Part shown: positions 55,672 to 64,000 of the stretch, one piece after another
Layout of the letters: each line of letters begins with the position of its first letter
How positions within the stretch are numbered: position 1 is the stretch's first letter
DNA from: Fen-1298 sp963833465
Lineage (GTDB): Bacteria > Bacteroidota > Ignavibacteria > UBA10030
DNA: 64,000 nucleotides
Direction: 5' to 3'
Assembly (NCBI GenBank): GCA_963833465.1
Contig: CAWHXW010000003.1
Span: forward strand, 620,001-684,000
Program-made: the position numbers and the translations under genes
The notes under the pieces: generated by a model
What the model saw: only the letters and a program-made list of their open reading frames with translations
Told to the model about the DNA's origin: nothing
Databases searched by the model: none

Positions 55672-56307
55672 TTAGTCCATTTTCTTAATTGCTTTTACAA
55701 TCATACCTCTTGGAACAACATATCCCTTGAAGGGAATCCATAAACTTCTATAATACGTAATACTAATATTGATGAATCCAGATTTCTCCAACATTTTTGT
55801 TATTTCTTCAGCACTATATAAATTAAAATTACTCATTCTTAAATGTTTGGTATGATCTAATCCGTCCTCTTTATTATATGACATTTCAATGACCAATCTA
55901 CCACCTGGGACTAACACTCTAAATATTTCCTTAAGTGATGTAATTGGTTCAGGCCAGAAGTAGAAAGTTTCAATTCCCACAACTACAGAAAATTCATTAT
56001 TATGCCAAGGAAGAGATGACACATTTCCTTGTATAAATTCAGCTCTACCTGATTCAATAAGATTTCGATTAATACTACTGGCAAGGTGTACCATGTCTTC
56101 AGAATAATCTAATCCAGCAATTTTCGATACATGAGATGCATATTTCTTAATGAATATTCCTGAACCGAATCCTATTTCAAGATATGTATCGTCGTTTTTA
56201 AGATCGAGGAATTTTGCAGTATTCTTATAAAAATCTCTGTGTCCGCAAGCCATACCTCGTGCCAATATTTTTCCATATGTACCGGTTGGTTTCGCTATTT
56301 GAGACAT
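55672..56307 (-). CDS. Class I SAM-dependent methyltransferase (second of three)
   Basis: 211 residues. Motif I is YLEIGFGSGIFI near residue 38, then IAGLDYSEDMVHLA and a post-motif VVVGIETFYFWPEP, typical of a small-molecule methyltransferase. It overlaps the third methyltransferase gene by 13 nt and so is translationally coupled to it. Substrate unknown. Confidence 0.85.
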   Translation of the reverse strand: MSQIAKPTGTYGKILARGMACGHRDFYKNTAKFLDLKNDDTYLEIGFGSGIFIKKYASHVSKIAGLDYSEDMVHLASSINRNLIESGRAEFIQGNVSSLPWHNNEFSVVVGIETFYFWPEPITSLKEIFRVLVPGGRLVIEMSYNKEDGLDHTKHLRMSNFNLYSAEEITKMLEKSGFINISITYYRSLWIPFKGYVVPRGMIVKAIKKMD

Positions 56308-57128
56308 TGTATCCTCCTTATTCTTCTACGTTTTTTTATTCCAACTACTAAATAACCATAGCCGGCTGCTACTTCATACTCTTTTACATTATTTAAATCA
56401 TCCGGTATTTGAGGCTTTTGTTTTAAATAGCCAGGGTTCATTTTAGTTAAGAATTTCTTTTTCCAACCATCGGGAATGTTTTTCGAGAAACCTTCGTCAC
56501 CCCATGAAACTATACCATTATTTTTAACTACACGGACGAAATCTTTTATTGCCTTCTCTGGCTCATTAAAAAGATTAACACTGCCAAAATGAAATAATGC
56601 ATCAAAACAATTATCATCAAATGGCAGATAGCTGCCGTTTCCTTGAATTAAAAATGTATTTACCTGTTTTTGAATTTTCTTGCATTGTCGTAGCATTCCC
56701 AATGATAAATCTAATGATACTAAATTTCCTTTATCTGTAATAAGTTCTCTGATATAAGGTTGATAAACACCAGGACCGGGTGATACTTCCAATACTCTCA
56801 TACCAGGCTTTAATCCTACGTATGAAATTGTTTGTTTCCATTGTTCTCGAATATTCAATCCAGCCAATAGTTTTCCCCAAAACCTTTCATTGAAGTCATA
56901 AAAAGGAGCGAATAAATCATAAAATTTATTCCATTTCTTATCTTCTCCGGTCAAATTATGTGGGTATACTAATGATAATATTCCATCAATAATTGAATAT
57001 TGGAAACCATCTTTTCTTACAAGAGATTCATTTTCAATTTTTAATGATTCTTTTGTTTCCGGACATCTTATAATTTCTAATAACCAACTTGGATAATTCA
57101 TTCTTTGCCAATCCTTTTGTATGGTCAT
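56295..57128 (-). CDS. Methyltransferase with Trm112-like N-terminal region (third of three)
   Basis: 277 residues; starting at the Met at residue 10 (MNYPSWLLEIIRCPE) also fits. The N-terminus LLEIIRCPETKESL resembles Trm112-like zinc domains, but lacks the second Cys of CPxC, so metal binding is doubtful. The methyltransferase domain (from about 95) has VLEVSPGPGVYQPYIREL, SLDLSLGMLRQC and FDALFHFGSVNLF. Upstream gene of the coupled pair with the second methyltransferase. Confidence 0.83.
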   Translation of the reverse strand: MTIQKDWQRMNYPSWLLEIIRCPETKESLKIENESLVRKDGFQYSIIDGILSLVYPHNLTGEDKKWNKFYDLFAPFYDFNERFWGKLLAGLNIREQWKQTISYVGLKPGMRVLEVSPGPGVYQPYIRELITDKGNLVSLDLSLGMLRQCKKIQKQVNTFLIQGNGSYLPFDDNCFDALFHFGSVNLFNEPEKAIKDFVRVVKNNGIVSWGDEGFSKNIPDGWKKKFLTKMNPGYLKQKPQIPDDLNNVKEYEVAAGYGYLVVGIKKRRRIRRIQCLK

Positions 57129-57744
57129 AATTAAAGCACGTTATTATAACTAACGTACAAGAAAAACCGAAAAAAATTACAATGATTTCGGCAGAAGAAA
57201 GAAAAGAGTCGACGAACGGAGGTTGCAATTAGTATTTCGTCTCTTACAAATGATGTCTTGACATTGCATCGACTTCTTCATTCGGGGAAGGGAAGCATAA
57301 TAAAATTGAATTAACCTTATTAAATGTAAATTTAATTCTCATTCACGTGTTTACGTGATTAAGAGTTTGTGTATTTGATGGCTTTTTGATTCACGTTTAA
57401 TTGTAGTTCAATTCCCTATGTCAAGAAGTGATGGCGATGCTACAATCGCTCGAAGCCAAATGGAACAAATTTCTCGAGGACTTCTGTCCTTACAAATTTA
57501 GTTTTGTTCGCTCCTGTTCGTCGTGCATCATCTTTTGGCAAAAGATCGCAGAAAGAGTGTTCGAACAAAACCAACCAGCTTATTCAAGAACTTGAAACTT
57601 TAATAATAGAAGCCGTTCGATCAGTATTTTAAGCTTCCCGTAAATTGTATCACTCTTGCCGACTTTTGTACATATCTATATTGGAAGAAGGATTGTATAT
57701 TTGTATTGTGGTTTTGAAGATGATCGTACTTGAAAGGAGATACA
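57129..57744. other. Intergenic region without a gene
   Basis: About 615 nt separate divergent genes. No accepted coding sequence. It holds the nested inverted repeat at 57501-57571. AAAGGAG just before the aldo/keto reductase ATG (57745) is the ribosome-binding site of that broken gene. Confidence 0.55.
57501..57571. repeat. Nested inverted repeat (possible RNA or MITE-like element)
   Basis: Outer arms GTTTTGTTCG (57501-57510) and CGAACAAAAC (57562-57571) are a perfect 10-bp inverted repeat. Inside is a second hairpin, ATCTTTT-GGC-AAAAGAT (57530-57546). The 71-nt unit could fold as a two-tier structure. I see no transposase terminal motifs and no flanking duplication. Confidence 0.6.
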
Positions 57745-58734
57745 ATGCAAAAGCGTAAATTAGGAAAAAGCAGTTTAGAAGTGTCTGCAATCGGGCTCGG
57801 CTGCATGTGAATTAGCTTTGCTTACGGGACTATTCCCGCTAAGAAAGATATGATTGCACTAATTCACAGCGCCATTGAACGAGGCATGACATTTTTTGAT
57901 ACAGCAGAGGCGTATGGACCGTTCACCAATGAAGAACTCATGGGCGAAGCAATAACTCCATATCATGAAAAGGTAGTCATTGCGACAAAATTTGGTTTTA
58001 AATTTGGTCCCAAGGGAGAATCATTAGGGCAAGATAGCCGGCCTAATCATATCAGAGAGGTTACAGAAGCTTCCCTCAAGCGTTTGAAAATCGACGCCAT
58101 CGATCTCCTTTATCAGCATCGCGTCGATACGAAAATACCAATCGAAGATGTGGCTGGAACTATGAAAGATTTGATTCAGGAAGGTAAGGTGAAGCACTTC
58201 GGACTCTCTGAGGCAGGTATACAAACTATCCGACGCGCTCATGCTGTACAACCCGTTGCGGCGCTCCAAAGTGAATATTCGCTATGGTGGAGACGCCCGG
58301 AAGAGCAAACAATACCTGTGCTCGAAGAATTAGGGATTGGCTTCGTTCCATTCAGTCCATTAGGAAAAGGGTTCCTAACAGGAACGATTGATGATAAAAC
58401 CACATTCGAAAAATCTGATTTTAGAAATATTGTTCCTCGCTTTTCAAAGGAAAATCGAATTGCCAATAAAGCGTTTGTCAATTTTATCACTAGTGTTGCA
58501 CAGCGAAAAAATGCAACTGCCGCACAGATTGCGCTTGCATGGCTTCTTGCACAAAAACCATGGATCGTTCCAATTCCTGGTACAACCAAGTTGCATCGGT
58601 TGGAAGAAAACATAGGAGCCGCGGATATTAAATTAACACCGGATGAATTGAACGAGATCCATGCACAGCTTGAGAAAATTAAAGTTGTGGGTGATCGTTA
58701 CCCGGAAGAATTAGAAAAGAGAACAGGATTATAA
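57745..58734 (+). pseudogene. Aldo/keto reductase with a premature TGA
   Basis: A 329-codon frame of the AKR family, starting at the ATG at 57745 with AAGGAGA upstream, broken by one TGA at 57808-57810 (codon 22). The family has Gly there (GLGCMG-S), so GGA to TGA is a one-base change. The rest is intact: FFDTAEAYG (Asp, Tyr), ATKFGFK (Lys), LLYQHRVD (His), and the NADP tail LARKPW-type region IPIPGTTKLHRLEEN. A shorter protein could begin at 57850 but would lack the first beta strand. The cupin-CMD pseudogene follows 2 nt later. Confidence 0.85.
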
Positions 58735-58736
58735 AT

Positions 58737-59357
58737 ATGACGTCCGAATCGAATCAAAGTGATATTTTTCCGAAAGGGGAGAAAACATCTCCTGACTATT
58801 TCACAGGGACTGCATGGTTGAAGATGTTGGTTCCACAGGATGAAACAGGAAATTATGCGGTTGGGAATGTTTTCTTTGACCCTGGTTGTAGAAACAACTG
58901 GCACAAACATCCTGCCGTACAGATTCTGCTCGTCACCGATGGTAGGGGTTATTATCAGGAAAAAGGGTAACCTGTAAGAGCCATTACAAAAGGTGATGCC
59001 GTTATTATTCCCTCGCATGTTGAACATTGACATGGTGCCGCATGTGACAGCAGTTTAACTAATATTGTAATCACCAACAACTCGAAGCAGGGTCCGGTCG
59101 AATGGCTATTGCCTGTCACTGATTTTGATAATTTTGCATTTGATGAAGTACTTCAGCATGGTGGTATAGATACACGGACAAGACTCATAATGATTCTTGG
59201 ATCGTTAATCGCCAGCCAAACATTGAGCGAATATAAAGTCATGCTTACCGTAGCGTTGAACATTGGTGTCACACCTGTGGAGGTCAAAGAAATAGTTTAT
59301 CAAGCAGCAGTTCCGCAAACCGGTATCGCCGCCTTATACAGCAATGGAACTTGTTAG
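58737..59357 (+). pseudogene. Cupin/carboxymuconolactone-decarboxylase-like protein with two nonsense codons
   Basis: One frame of 206 codons encodes an N-terminal cupin (PGCRNNWHKHPAVQILLV with the metal His motif) and a C-terminal CMD-like domain (LIMILGSLIASQTLSEYK...). It is interrupted by TAA at 58968 (after YYQEKG, where Lys or Gln is expected) and TGA at 59028 (in VEH-stop-HGAA, where the family has Trp). The tail seems shortened after SNGTC. Usually this family sits beside aldo/keto reductases, as here. Confidence 0.85.
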
Positions 59358-59761
59358 CTGATATGTACTCTATTTTGCCCATTTGACTTTGAAATCATAC
59401 ATGCTGTCGAGTTCGGTCACAGTCATCCGGATATTCCATTTCAGAATGATGACATCAGGGCAATCTGTGCAAGCTTGTTCATTGCTCGTGCGAGGTAAAG
59501 AGAAAACGGCTATTGTTGCCGCTTTTTTAACTTGAAATTCAAATAAATAAAGTGTAGGGTTCTGGTGGATAAAGGAGTGTTTACCAGAGCACTATCGTTT
59601 TATTGGCAAACACTTTATAGATATTATCTATGATACGATGAAAAATATCAATTTGCATCTTGATTATTAAAAAAGTAATCTTAAACGAGTCTTAAAACAA
59701 CCATCGAGCATTGAAGAAAGAAATCTTTTGAAAAATTATTATAACGAAAGGAGAAATTAAC
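59358..59761. other. katG upstream region with palindromes
   Basis: A 400-nt gap. AGTGTTTACC/GGCAAACACT (59576-59585 and 59605-59614) is an inverted repeat with one mismatch, and right beside it ATAGAT-ATT-ATCTAT (59617-59631) is a perfect 15-nt palindrome. Both are 130-190 nt upstream of katG and are possible operator sites. An AAAGGAG ribosome-binding site precedes katG. Confidence 0.5.
59507..59527 (+). terminator. Weak terminator after the cupin-CMD pseudogene
   Basis: CGGC (59507-59510) pairs with GCCG (59518-59521) over a 7-nt loop, followed by CTTTTTT. The stem is only 4 bp, so it is a marginal candidate. Confidence 0.35.
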
Positions 59762-61945
59762 ATGAATGAAGAGAGCAAGTGCCCGGTTCATCAGCACGTT
59801 GCTGGTGGCGGCACAACAACCCGAGACTGGTGGCCGAATCAACTGAACCTTGATGTTCTACATCAGCAATCATCAAAGTCCAATCCTATGGACAAAGATT
59901 TTAATTACGCCAAAGAATTCAAGAAGCTTGATCTGAAAGCATTGAAGAAAGATCTCCGTGAATTGATGACAAAGTCTCAGGATTGGTGGCCAGCCGATTG
60001 GGGTCACTATGGCGGACTTATGATCCGAATGGCTTGGCATAGTGCTGGAACATATCGTATGGGTGATGGTCGCGGCGGGGCGGGTCGCGGTAACCAGCGT
60101 TTTGCACCTCTCAATAGCTGGCCTGATAATGTCAACCTCGATAAAGCGCGTCGGTTGCTCTGGCCCATCAAGCAAAAGTACGGACGCAAAATTTCTTGGG
60201 CTGACCTGATGATTCTTGCTGGTAATGTAGCACTGGAATCGATGGGGTTCAAAACATTCGGTTTCGGTGGTGGACGTGAGGACATCTGGGAACCGGAAAA
60301 AGATGTTTATTGGGGATCCGAAGACAAATGGTTAGGAGACAAACGTTATTCTGGCGATCGTAATCTCGAAAATCCTCTTGCTGCTGTGCAGATGGGTCTT
60401 ATTTACGTGAACCCCGAAGGGCCAAATGGAAAACCAGACCCAGTCGCTTCGGGTCGCGATGTTCGTGAAACATTCGCTCGTATGGCTATGAATGATGAAG
60501 AGACAGTTGCACTCGTAGCAGGTGGACATACATTCGGCAAAGCCCACGGCGCAGGAAATCCCAACTTGGTTGGCCCCGAGCCTGAAGGTGCATCCATTGA
60601 AGAACAAGGTTTGGGTTGGAAGAACCGCTTTGGTACAGGTAAGGGTGTGCACACGACAAGCAGCGGCATCGAAGGCGCTTGGAAACCAAATCCTACCAAA
60701 TGGGATAACGGTTATTTGGAAATGTTGTTTACATATGAGTGGGAGTTGGTTAAGAGTCCGGCTGGTGCTCAGCAGTGGGTAGCGAAGAATGTCAAACCGG
60801 AACACATGATTCCGGATGCGCATGATCCAAGTAAGAAGTTTCCTCCGATGATGACAACGGTTGATTTATCGTTGCGTTATGATCCGGCATACGAAAAGAT
60901 CGCACGACGCTTCTTGGAACATCCAGATCAATTTGCAGATGCATTCGCCCGAGCGTGGTTTAAGCTGACGCATCGCGATATGGGTCCGCGTGCACGCTAT
61001 CTTGGTACGGAAGTTCCGAAAGAAGAACTCATCTGGCAGGATCCAATTCCTGCTGTGAAACATAAATTGATAGAGGAAAAGGATATTGCGACACTCAAGC
61101 GTAAAATTCTGGCTTCTGGTTTGTCTGTATCGGAATTGGTGTCCACCGCTTGGGCATCTGCATCCACCTTCCGTGGTTCCGACAAGCGAGGCGGTGCTAA
61201 TGGTGCTCGTATTCGCCTTGCCCCGCAGAAGGAGTGGGAGGTGAACCAGCCCGCACAGTTGGCCAAAGTGCTCAAGACTTTGGAAGAGATCCAACACAAG
61301 TTTAACAAAACGGCATCCCGCGGCAAGAAGGTCTCGCTGGCTGATTTGATTGTCTTAGGTGGTTGTGCGGGCGTTGAGCAAGCCGCTAAGAATGCTGGTC
61401 TCAAAGTGAATGTCCCGTTTACACCTGGACGAATGGATGCATCACAGGAGCAAACTGATATCGCTTCGTTCACTGTTCTTGAACCGATTGCCGATGGCTT
61501 TCGCAATTACCTTAAGACAAAATTCTCCGTATCGGCAGAGGAACTGCTCGTCGACAGAGTGCAATTATTGACGTTGACGGCACCAGAAATGACGGTCCTT
61601 CTTGGTGGCTTAAGAGTCTTGAATATAAATTATGGAAAGTCCCAGCACGGTGTTTTTACAAAGAAGCCGGAAACACTAACAAATGATTTCTTTGTGAACT
61701 TGCTTGACATGAGCACAGAGTGGAAATCCGTCTCAGATTCAAAAGATATATTTGAAGGATATGATCGCAAGACAGGCAAATTGAAGTGGACTGCTACTTG
61801 TGTCGATCTCATTTTCGGTTCGGATTCTCAACTGAGAGCATTAACTGAAGTTTATGGATGTGAGGATTCACAAGAGAAATTCCTGTGTGACTTTGTTGCA
61901 GTATGGAACAAAGTTATGAATCTTGATCGTTTCGACCTCGATTAA
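59762..61945 (+). CDS. katG: Catalase-peroxidase
   Basis: A complete 727-residue bifunctional heme enzyme destroying H2O2 and acting as a peroxidase. The distal pocket is in MAWHSAGTYR (W92, H93), proximal His in VALVAGGHTFGKAHG. The Trp-Tyr-Met adduct required for catalase activity is W92-Y215-M241 and all three are present. Two peroxidase-like domains (residues about 1-420 and 420-727) are complete. Base composition looks richer in GC than its neighbours, and the gene is surrounded by pseudogenes and mobile-element remnants, so transfer is plausible. It can activate the drug isoniazid in other species. Confidence 0.98.
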   Translation: MNEESKCPVHQHVAGGGTTTRDWWPNQLNLDVLHQQSSKSNPMDKDFNYAKEFKKLDLKALKKDLRELMTKSQDWWPADWGHYGGLMIRMAWHSAGTYRMGDGRGGAGRGNQRFAPLNSWPDNVNLDKARRLLWPIKQKYGRKISWADLMILAGNVALESMGFKTFGFGGGREDIWEPEKDVYWGSEDKWLGDKRYSGDRNLENPLAAVQMGLIYVNPEGPNGKPDPVASGRDVRETFARMAMNDEETVALVAGGHTFGKAHGAGNPNLVGPEPEGASIEEQGLGWKNRFGTGKGVHTTSSGIEGAWKPNPTKWDNGYLEMLFTYEWELVKSPAGAQQWVAKNVKPEHMIPDAHDPSKKFPPMMTTVDLSLRYDPAYEKIARRFLEHPDQFADAFARAWFKLTHRDMGPRARYLGTEVPKEELIWQDPIPAVKHKLIEEKDIATLKRKILASGLSVSELVSTAWASASTFRGSDKRGGANGARIRLAPQKEWEVNQPAQLAKVLKTLEEIQHKFNKTASRGKKVSLADLIVLGGCAGVEQAAKNAGLKVNVPFTPGRMDASQEQTDIASFTVLEPIADGFRNYLKTKFSVSAEELLVDRVQLLTLTAPEMTVLLGGLRVLNINYGKSQHGVFTKKPETLTNDFFVNLLDMSTEWKSVSDSKDIFEGYDRKTGKLKWTATCVDLIFGSDSQLRALTEVYGCEDSQEKFLCDFVAVWNKVMNLDRFDLD

Positions 61946-61964
61946 TCGAAGAATAAAATTTACA

Positions 61965-62013
61965 ACCGGTTCCATCGGGCAATACGCCATCGCCGATGGA
62001 CCGGTATAATTTT
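61965..62013 (+). terminator. katG terminator
   Basis: A strong stem: ACCGGTTCCATCGG (61965-61978) with CCGATGGACCGGT (61993-62005), one T bulged and a 14-nt loop, then ATAATTTTT. About 13 bp, 20 nt after the stop. Confidence 0.85.
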
Positions 62014-62083
62014 TAGGTCGTAAGGTTGTGAAGAAAATACATGCATCATTTTTCTTACGAACGCTCATCCAGCAATAATTTTA

Positions 62084-62856
62084 TAAGAGTTATGGGATGC
62101 TGCAAATTCTAATGAACGCAAAAGACGATATCAAACAATGAATCGGTTTACCACTGAAATCCTTATCTGCTTTCTGGACTTATGCGTTGTTCTCATTGTA
62201 ATTACAGTTTTACGGGATGTGCAATGCTGTATGGTCGCCCCGATAAACGAAGAAAAGTATATGTGTAAGTCGATTCAGGCTATGAAAGGAAGGGACCATC
62301 GGATTATTCCTCTTTGAATATTAACCAAAAATGGCTCGAGTCATACATATTGAAATTTATAAAAGAACGATTCCTCAATGTTAATTTTCAAGAAAAGTCA
62401 CGGTAAGTTGTTGAGAGAAAGCTCAAATTAATTATTCCAGATTTAACTGAAAAGCGAAAGGAATATCAAAAACGATTAAAGGAGTGTGAAAAGAAAAAAT
62501 CCCCATTGTCAAAATTAGTTGAAGAAGGAATCCAGGTCGATACAATTGTAGATCGGATTAAAAATCTTGAGGAAGAAAAAAAACAAATAATGCAATCGTT
62601 AAAAGAATTGCAAACCCATAAATCAAATCAGAATAAATTATTAGATATAGTTTCAGAATTAAGAAACTACGTACAAAATTTTGTAAATCATTTTGAAGAA
62701 ATGAATTTGATGAAAAAGAAAGAAGGTATGAAACAACTAGTTAAACAAATTATTGTTGATCGAGAGAAGAAAATAGTCAGTTGTGCTCTTCGTGCCATTC
62801 CATTGGTCAAGCAACATCCAATTTTTCTACCTCTTTTCAAAAGACGAACTAGTTGA
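62084..62856 (+). pseudogene. C-terminal remnant of a large serine recombinase
   Basis: The catalytic N-terminal domain is gone. What remains reads, across at least one frameshift (about 62155-62160) and two in-frame TAA codons (after KVYV near 62254, and after EKSR near 62402), as a recombinase tail. Pieces: ELWDAANSNERKRRYQ, then PYLLSGLMRCSHCNYSFTG with the CxxC zinc ribbon, the GYERKGPS segment, and a coiled coil from KRKEYQKRLKECEKKK to the end. The last 116 codons are open from 62506, but alone are only the coiled coil. Family match is by motif; the element it came from is unknown. Confidence 0.72.
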
Positions 62857-62983
62857 TAATTCATAACTTAGCTCGTCTCTAGACACCGTGCCCCCAACGG
62901 GGTCTGTAGTCTACTGCAGTTCCGAAGATGATCCACTCACCATAATCGCTGATTTTCCGCTGAATTGAAGGCTGGATGTAACA

Positions 62984-63646
62984 ATGTTCTCCATCCGATC
63001 AATTCTTTTCGTCCTCGTCATCACAGTATTTTTCATCTTGACAGTCGCGATCAGTCAAGCGAAGGATACGAATACGATTCATCATAAGTACTATTCCACA
63101 ACCTTCAGCAAATCAAAGCACTTTCCGGTTGTAGTCAAATATTGGTTGACCAGGACTATGCTCGATTGTGAGCATCGATATAATCGTTCAAACAAGTTTA
63201 AGCCAGATTCATCGAATCCTGAATTCACAAATTTAGATAAGGACTATAAGAAATCTGAATACGATCGAGGACATCAGATGGATGCTTTTGATTGTGGCTG
63301 CGATTCAACGGCATTGGCTGAAAGTTTTTATTATTCAAATGTCGCTCCTCAATTACCGTCATTGAATAGAGGCAATTGGAAGAATCTTGAAGAATACACA
63401 TGGAAGCTGGCAGAGGAATACGATAGTGTTCTTGCATGGTGTGGTTCAGTAATATTTGAAAATAAATATATCGGAAAGGTTGCAGTCCTAGACTGCTGCT
63501 GGAAAATAATCTACGTTAAAAGATCTGGCATCATCAAAGCGTATTCCTTTAGGAATAATAAATCTCTTGAGAATAAAATCCATTCCTTTGAAGTGTTAGT
63601 AGACTCTATTCGCAATTTGTCTAAGTTTGTTTTTAATAGGTACTGA
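62984..63646 (+). CDS. Exported DNA/RNA non-specific endonuclease
   Basis: 220 residues with a signal peptide (about 1-27, ending near SQAKD). The beta-beta-alpha metal nuclease (NUC1/EndoG type) signature YDRGHQ supplies the catalytic His, and SNVAPQLPSLNRGNWKNLE the Mg-binding Asn. It probably degrades nucleic acid outside the cytoplasm for nutrition or as an effector. No immunity gene is visible next to it within 110 nt, but the window ends soon after. It sits beside recombinase debris. Confidence 0.88.
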   Translation: MFSIRSILFVLVITVFFILTVAISQAKDTNTIHHKYYSTTFSKSKHFPVVVKYWLTRTMLDCEHRYNRSNKFKPDSSNPEFTNLDKDYKKSEYDRGHQMDAFDCGCDSTALAESFYYSNVAPQLPSLNRGNWKNLEEYTWKLAEEYDSVLAWCGSVIFENKYIGKVAVLDCCWKIIYVKRSGIIKAYSFRNNKSLENKIHSFEVLVDSIRNLSKFVFNRY

Positions 63647-63759
63647 ATTGTGACTGATTTGGAATTAACAATTTACAGGAGTTTGTTTTTGTTACCGTTA
63701 TTTATCATATTATCATCAAGTAATTAAATTTATATCCCATTTAACTTTCGAACGAATAT

Positions 63760-64000
63760 ATGCGAATAATAACTCTTGAAGAGCATTTTACTACAACAGA
63801 GTTTTTACGAGCAACTGGCCAGGCTCAACGAGCGAATGAAAGAACAAATGCCAGAATGCAAATGATGACCAGCAAACTTCTGGATCTTGGATTAGATCGT
63901 ATTGCTGATATGGATGCTGGCAAGATTGATATGCAAGTCTTATCTCTCTCAAGTTCCGGGCTTGATAAGTTGGAATCAGCAAATGCAACATCTCTCGTGC
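63760..64000 (+). CDS. Amidohydrolase family 2 protein, N-terminal part
   Basis: A frame starting at ATG 63760 is open to the window edge (80 codons). It begins MRIITLEEHFTTTEFLRATG with the conserved EEHF metal-binding His, followed by LLDLGLDRIADMDAGKIDMQ and VLSLSSSGLDKLESANATSL. This matches the start of ACMSD/aminocarboxymuconate decarboxylase-like metal-dependent amidohydrolases. The rest of the gene is beyond the window. Substrate unknown. Confidence 0.8.
   Translation, partial: MRIITLEEHFTTTEFLRATGQAQRANERTNARMQMMTSKLLDLGLDRIADMDAGKIDMQVLSLSSSGLDKLESANATSLV

Noticed and set aside
57745..59357. TGA recoding (TGA read as Gly or Trp) in the AKR and cupin genes
   Set aside because: TGA is used as a normal stop by intact genes here (for example at 30561, 34717 and 35463), the breaks include a TAA, and the two TGA sites would need different residues.
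63791..63991. A 66-codon minus-strand frame at the window end
   Set aside because: It is antisense to the amidohydrolase start, which has clear family motifs on the plus strand.

Overview
The window (about 40% GC by eye) reads as a chromosome segment of a Bacteroidota/Chlorobiota-type bacterium, most likely of the Ignavibacteria lineage. The best clue is the secreted glycoside hydrolase at 52.6-54.6 kb. It ends in a type IX secretion C-terminal domain with the NYPNPFNP signature that is very common in Ignavibacteria and relatives. DUF4097 proteins beside ECF sigma/anti-sigma pairs and FAD-dependent ThyX fit this, but no rRNA is present to prove it.

Layout. 0-18.6 kb is mostly housekeeping: the end of a CstA-type transporter, a methyltransferase, a GT4 glycosyltransferase, HemW, MarC, an SDR, UppP, folA-thyX-speB (speB frameshifted), small membrane proteins, an M28 peptidase, a sensor kinase, PurA, a nitroreductase, MurA, a membrane-anchored HEXXH/TPR protein and a Cys-rich DUF6485 protein. 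18.6-21 kb is sparse, with a composite palindromic repeat, a collagen-like lipoprotein and a GNAT acetyltransferase. 21-28.8 kb carries enolase, a multidomain DNA methyltransferase with an apparent C-terminal nuclease-like domain, a phosphohexomutase coupled to it by an ATGA overlap, RlmD and an alpha/beta hydrolase.

28.9-36.5 kb holds two ECF sigma/anti-sigma modules around two DUF4097 proteins and a DUF2268 protease-like lipoprotein, probably an envelope-stress regulon. 36.5-45.6 kb has a second GT4, a metallo-hydrolase translationally coupled to a single-domain response regulator, an ABC-F ATPase, a membrane protein/PAS histidine kinase unit, a hydroxyacid dehydrogenase and tRNA-Leu(CAG). 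45.6-54.6 kb is accessory: a frameshifted small membrane protein, an orphan short secretin, and a co-directional hemicellulose-type cluster (carboxylesterase, polysaccharide deacetylase, CE15 glucuronoyl esterase, clan GH-A hydrolase with a T9SS tail).

54.6-64 kb is a decaying, transfer-prone region: an IS200/IS605 TnpA remnant, three methyltransferases, a nested inverted repeat, an aldo/keto reductase and a cupin-CMD protein each broken by clean nonsense codons, an intact katG, a serine-recombinase C-terminal remnant, a secreted DNA/RNA nuclease and the start of an amidohydrolase cut by the window edge.

I did not find a proven new system. The best candidates for a closer look are the methyltransferase-wHTH-nuclease fusion, the paired ECF/DUF4097 locus including an anti-sigma factor with HEAT-like repeats, and the orphan secretin.
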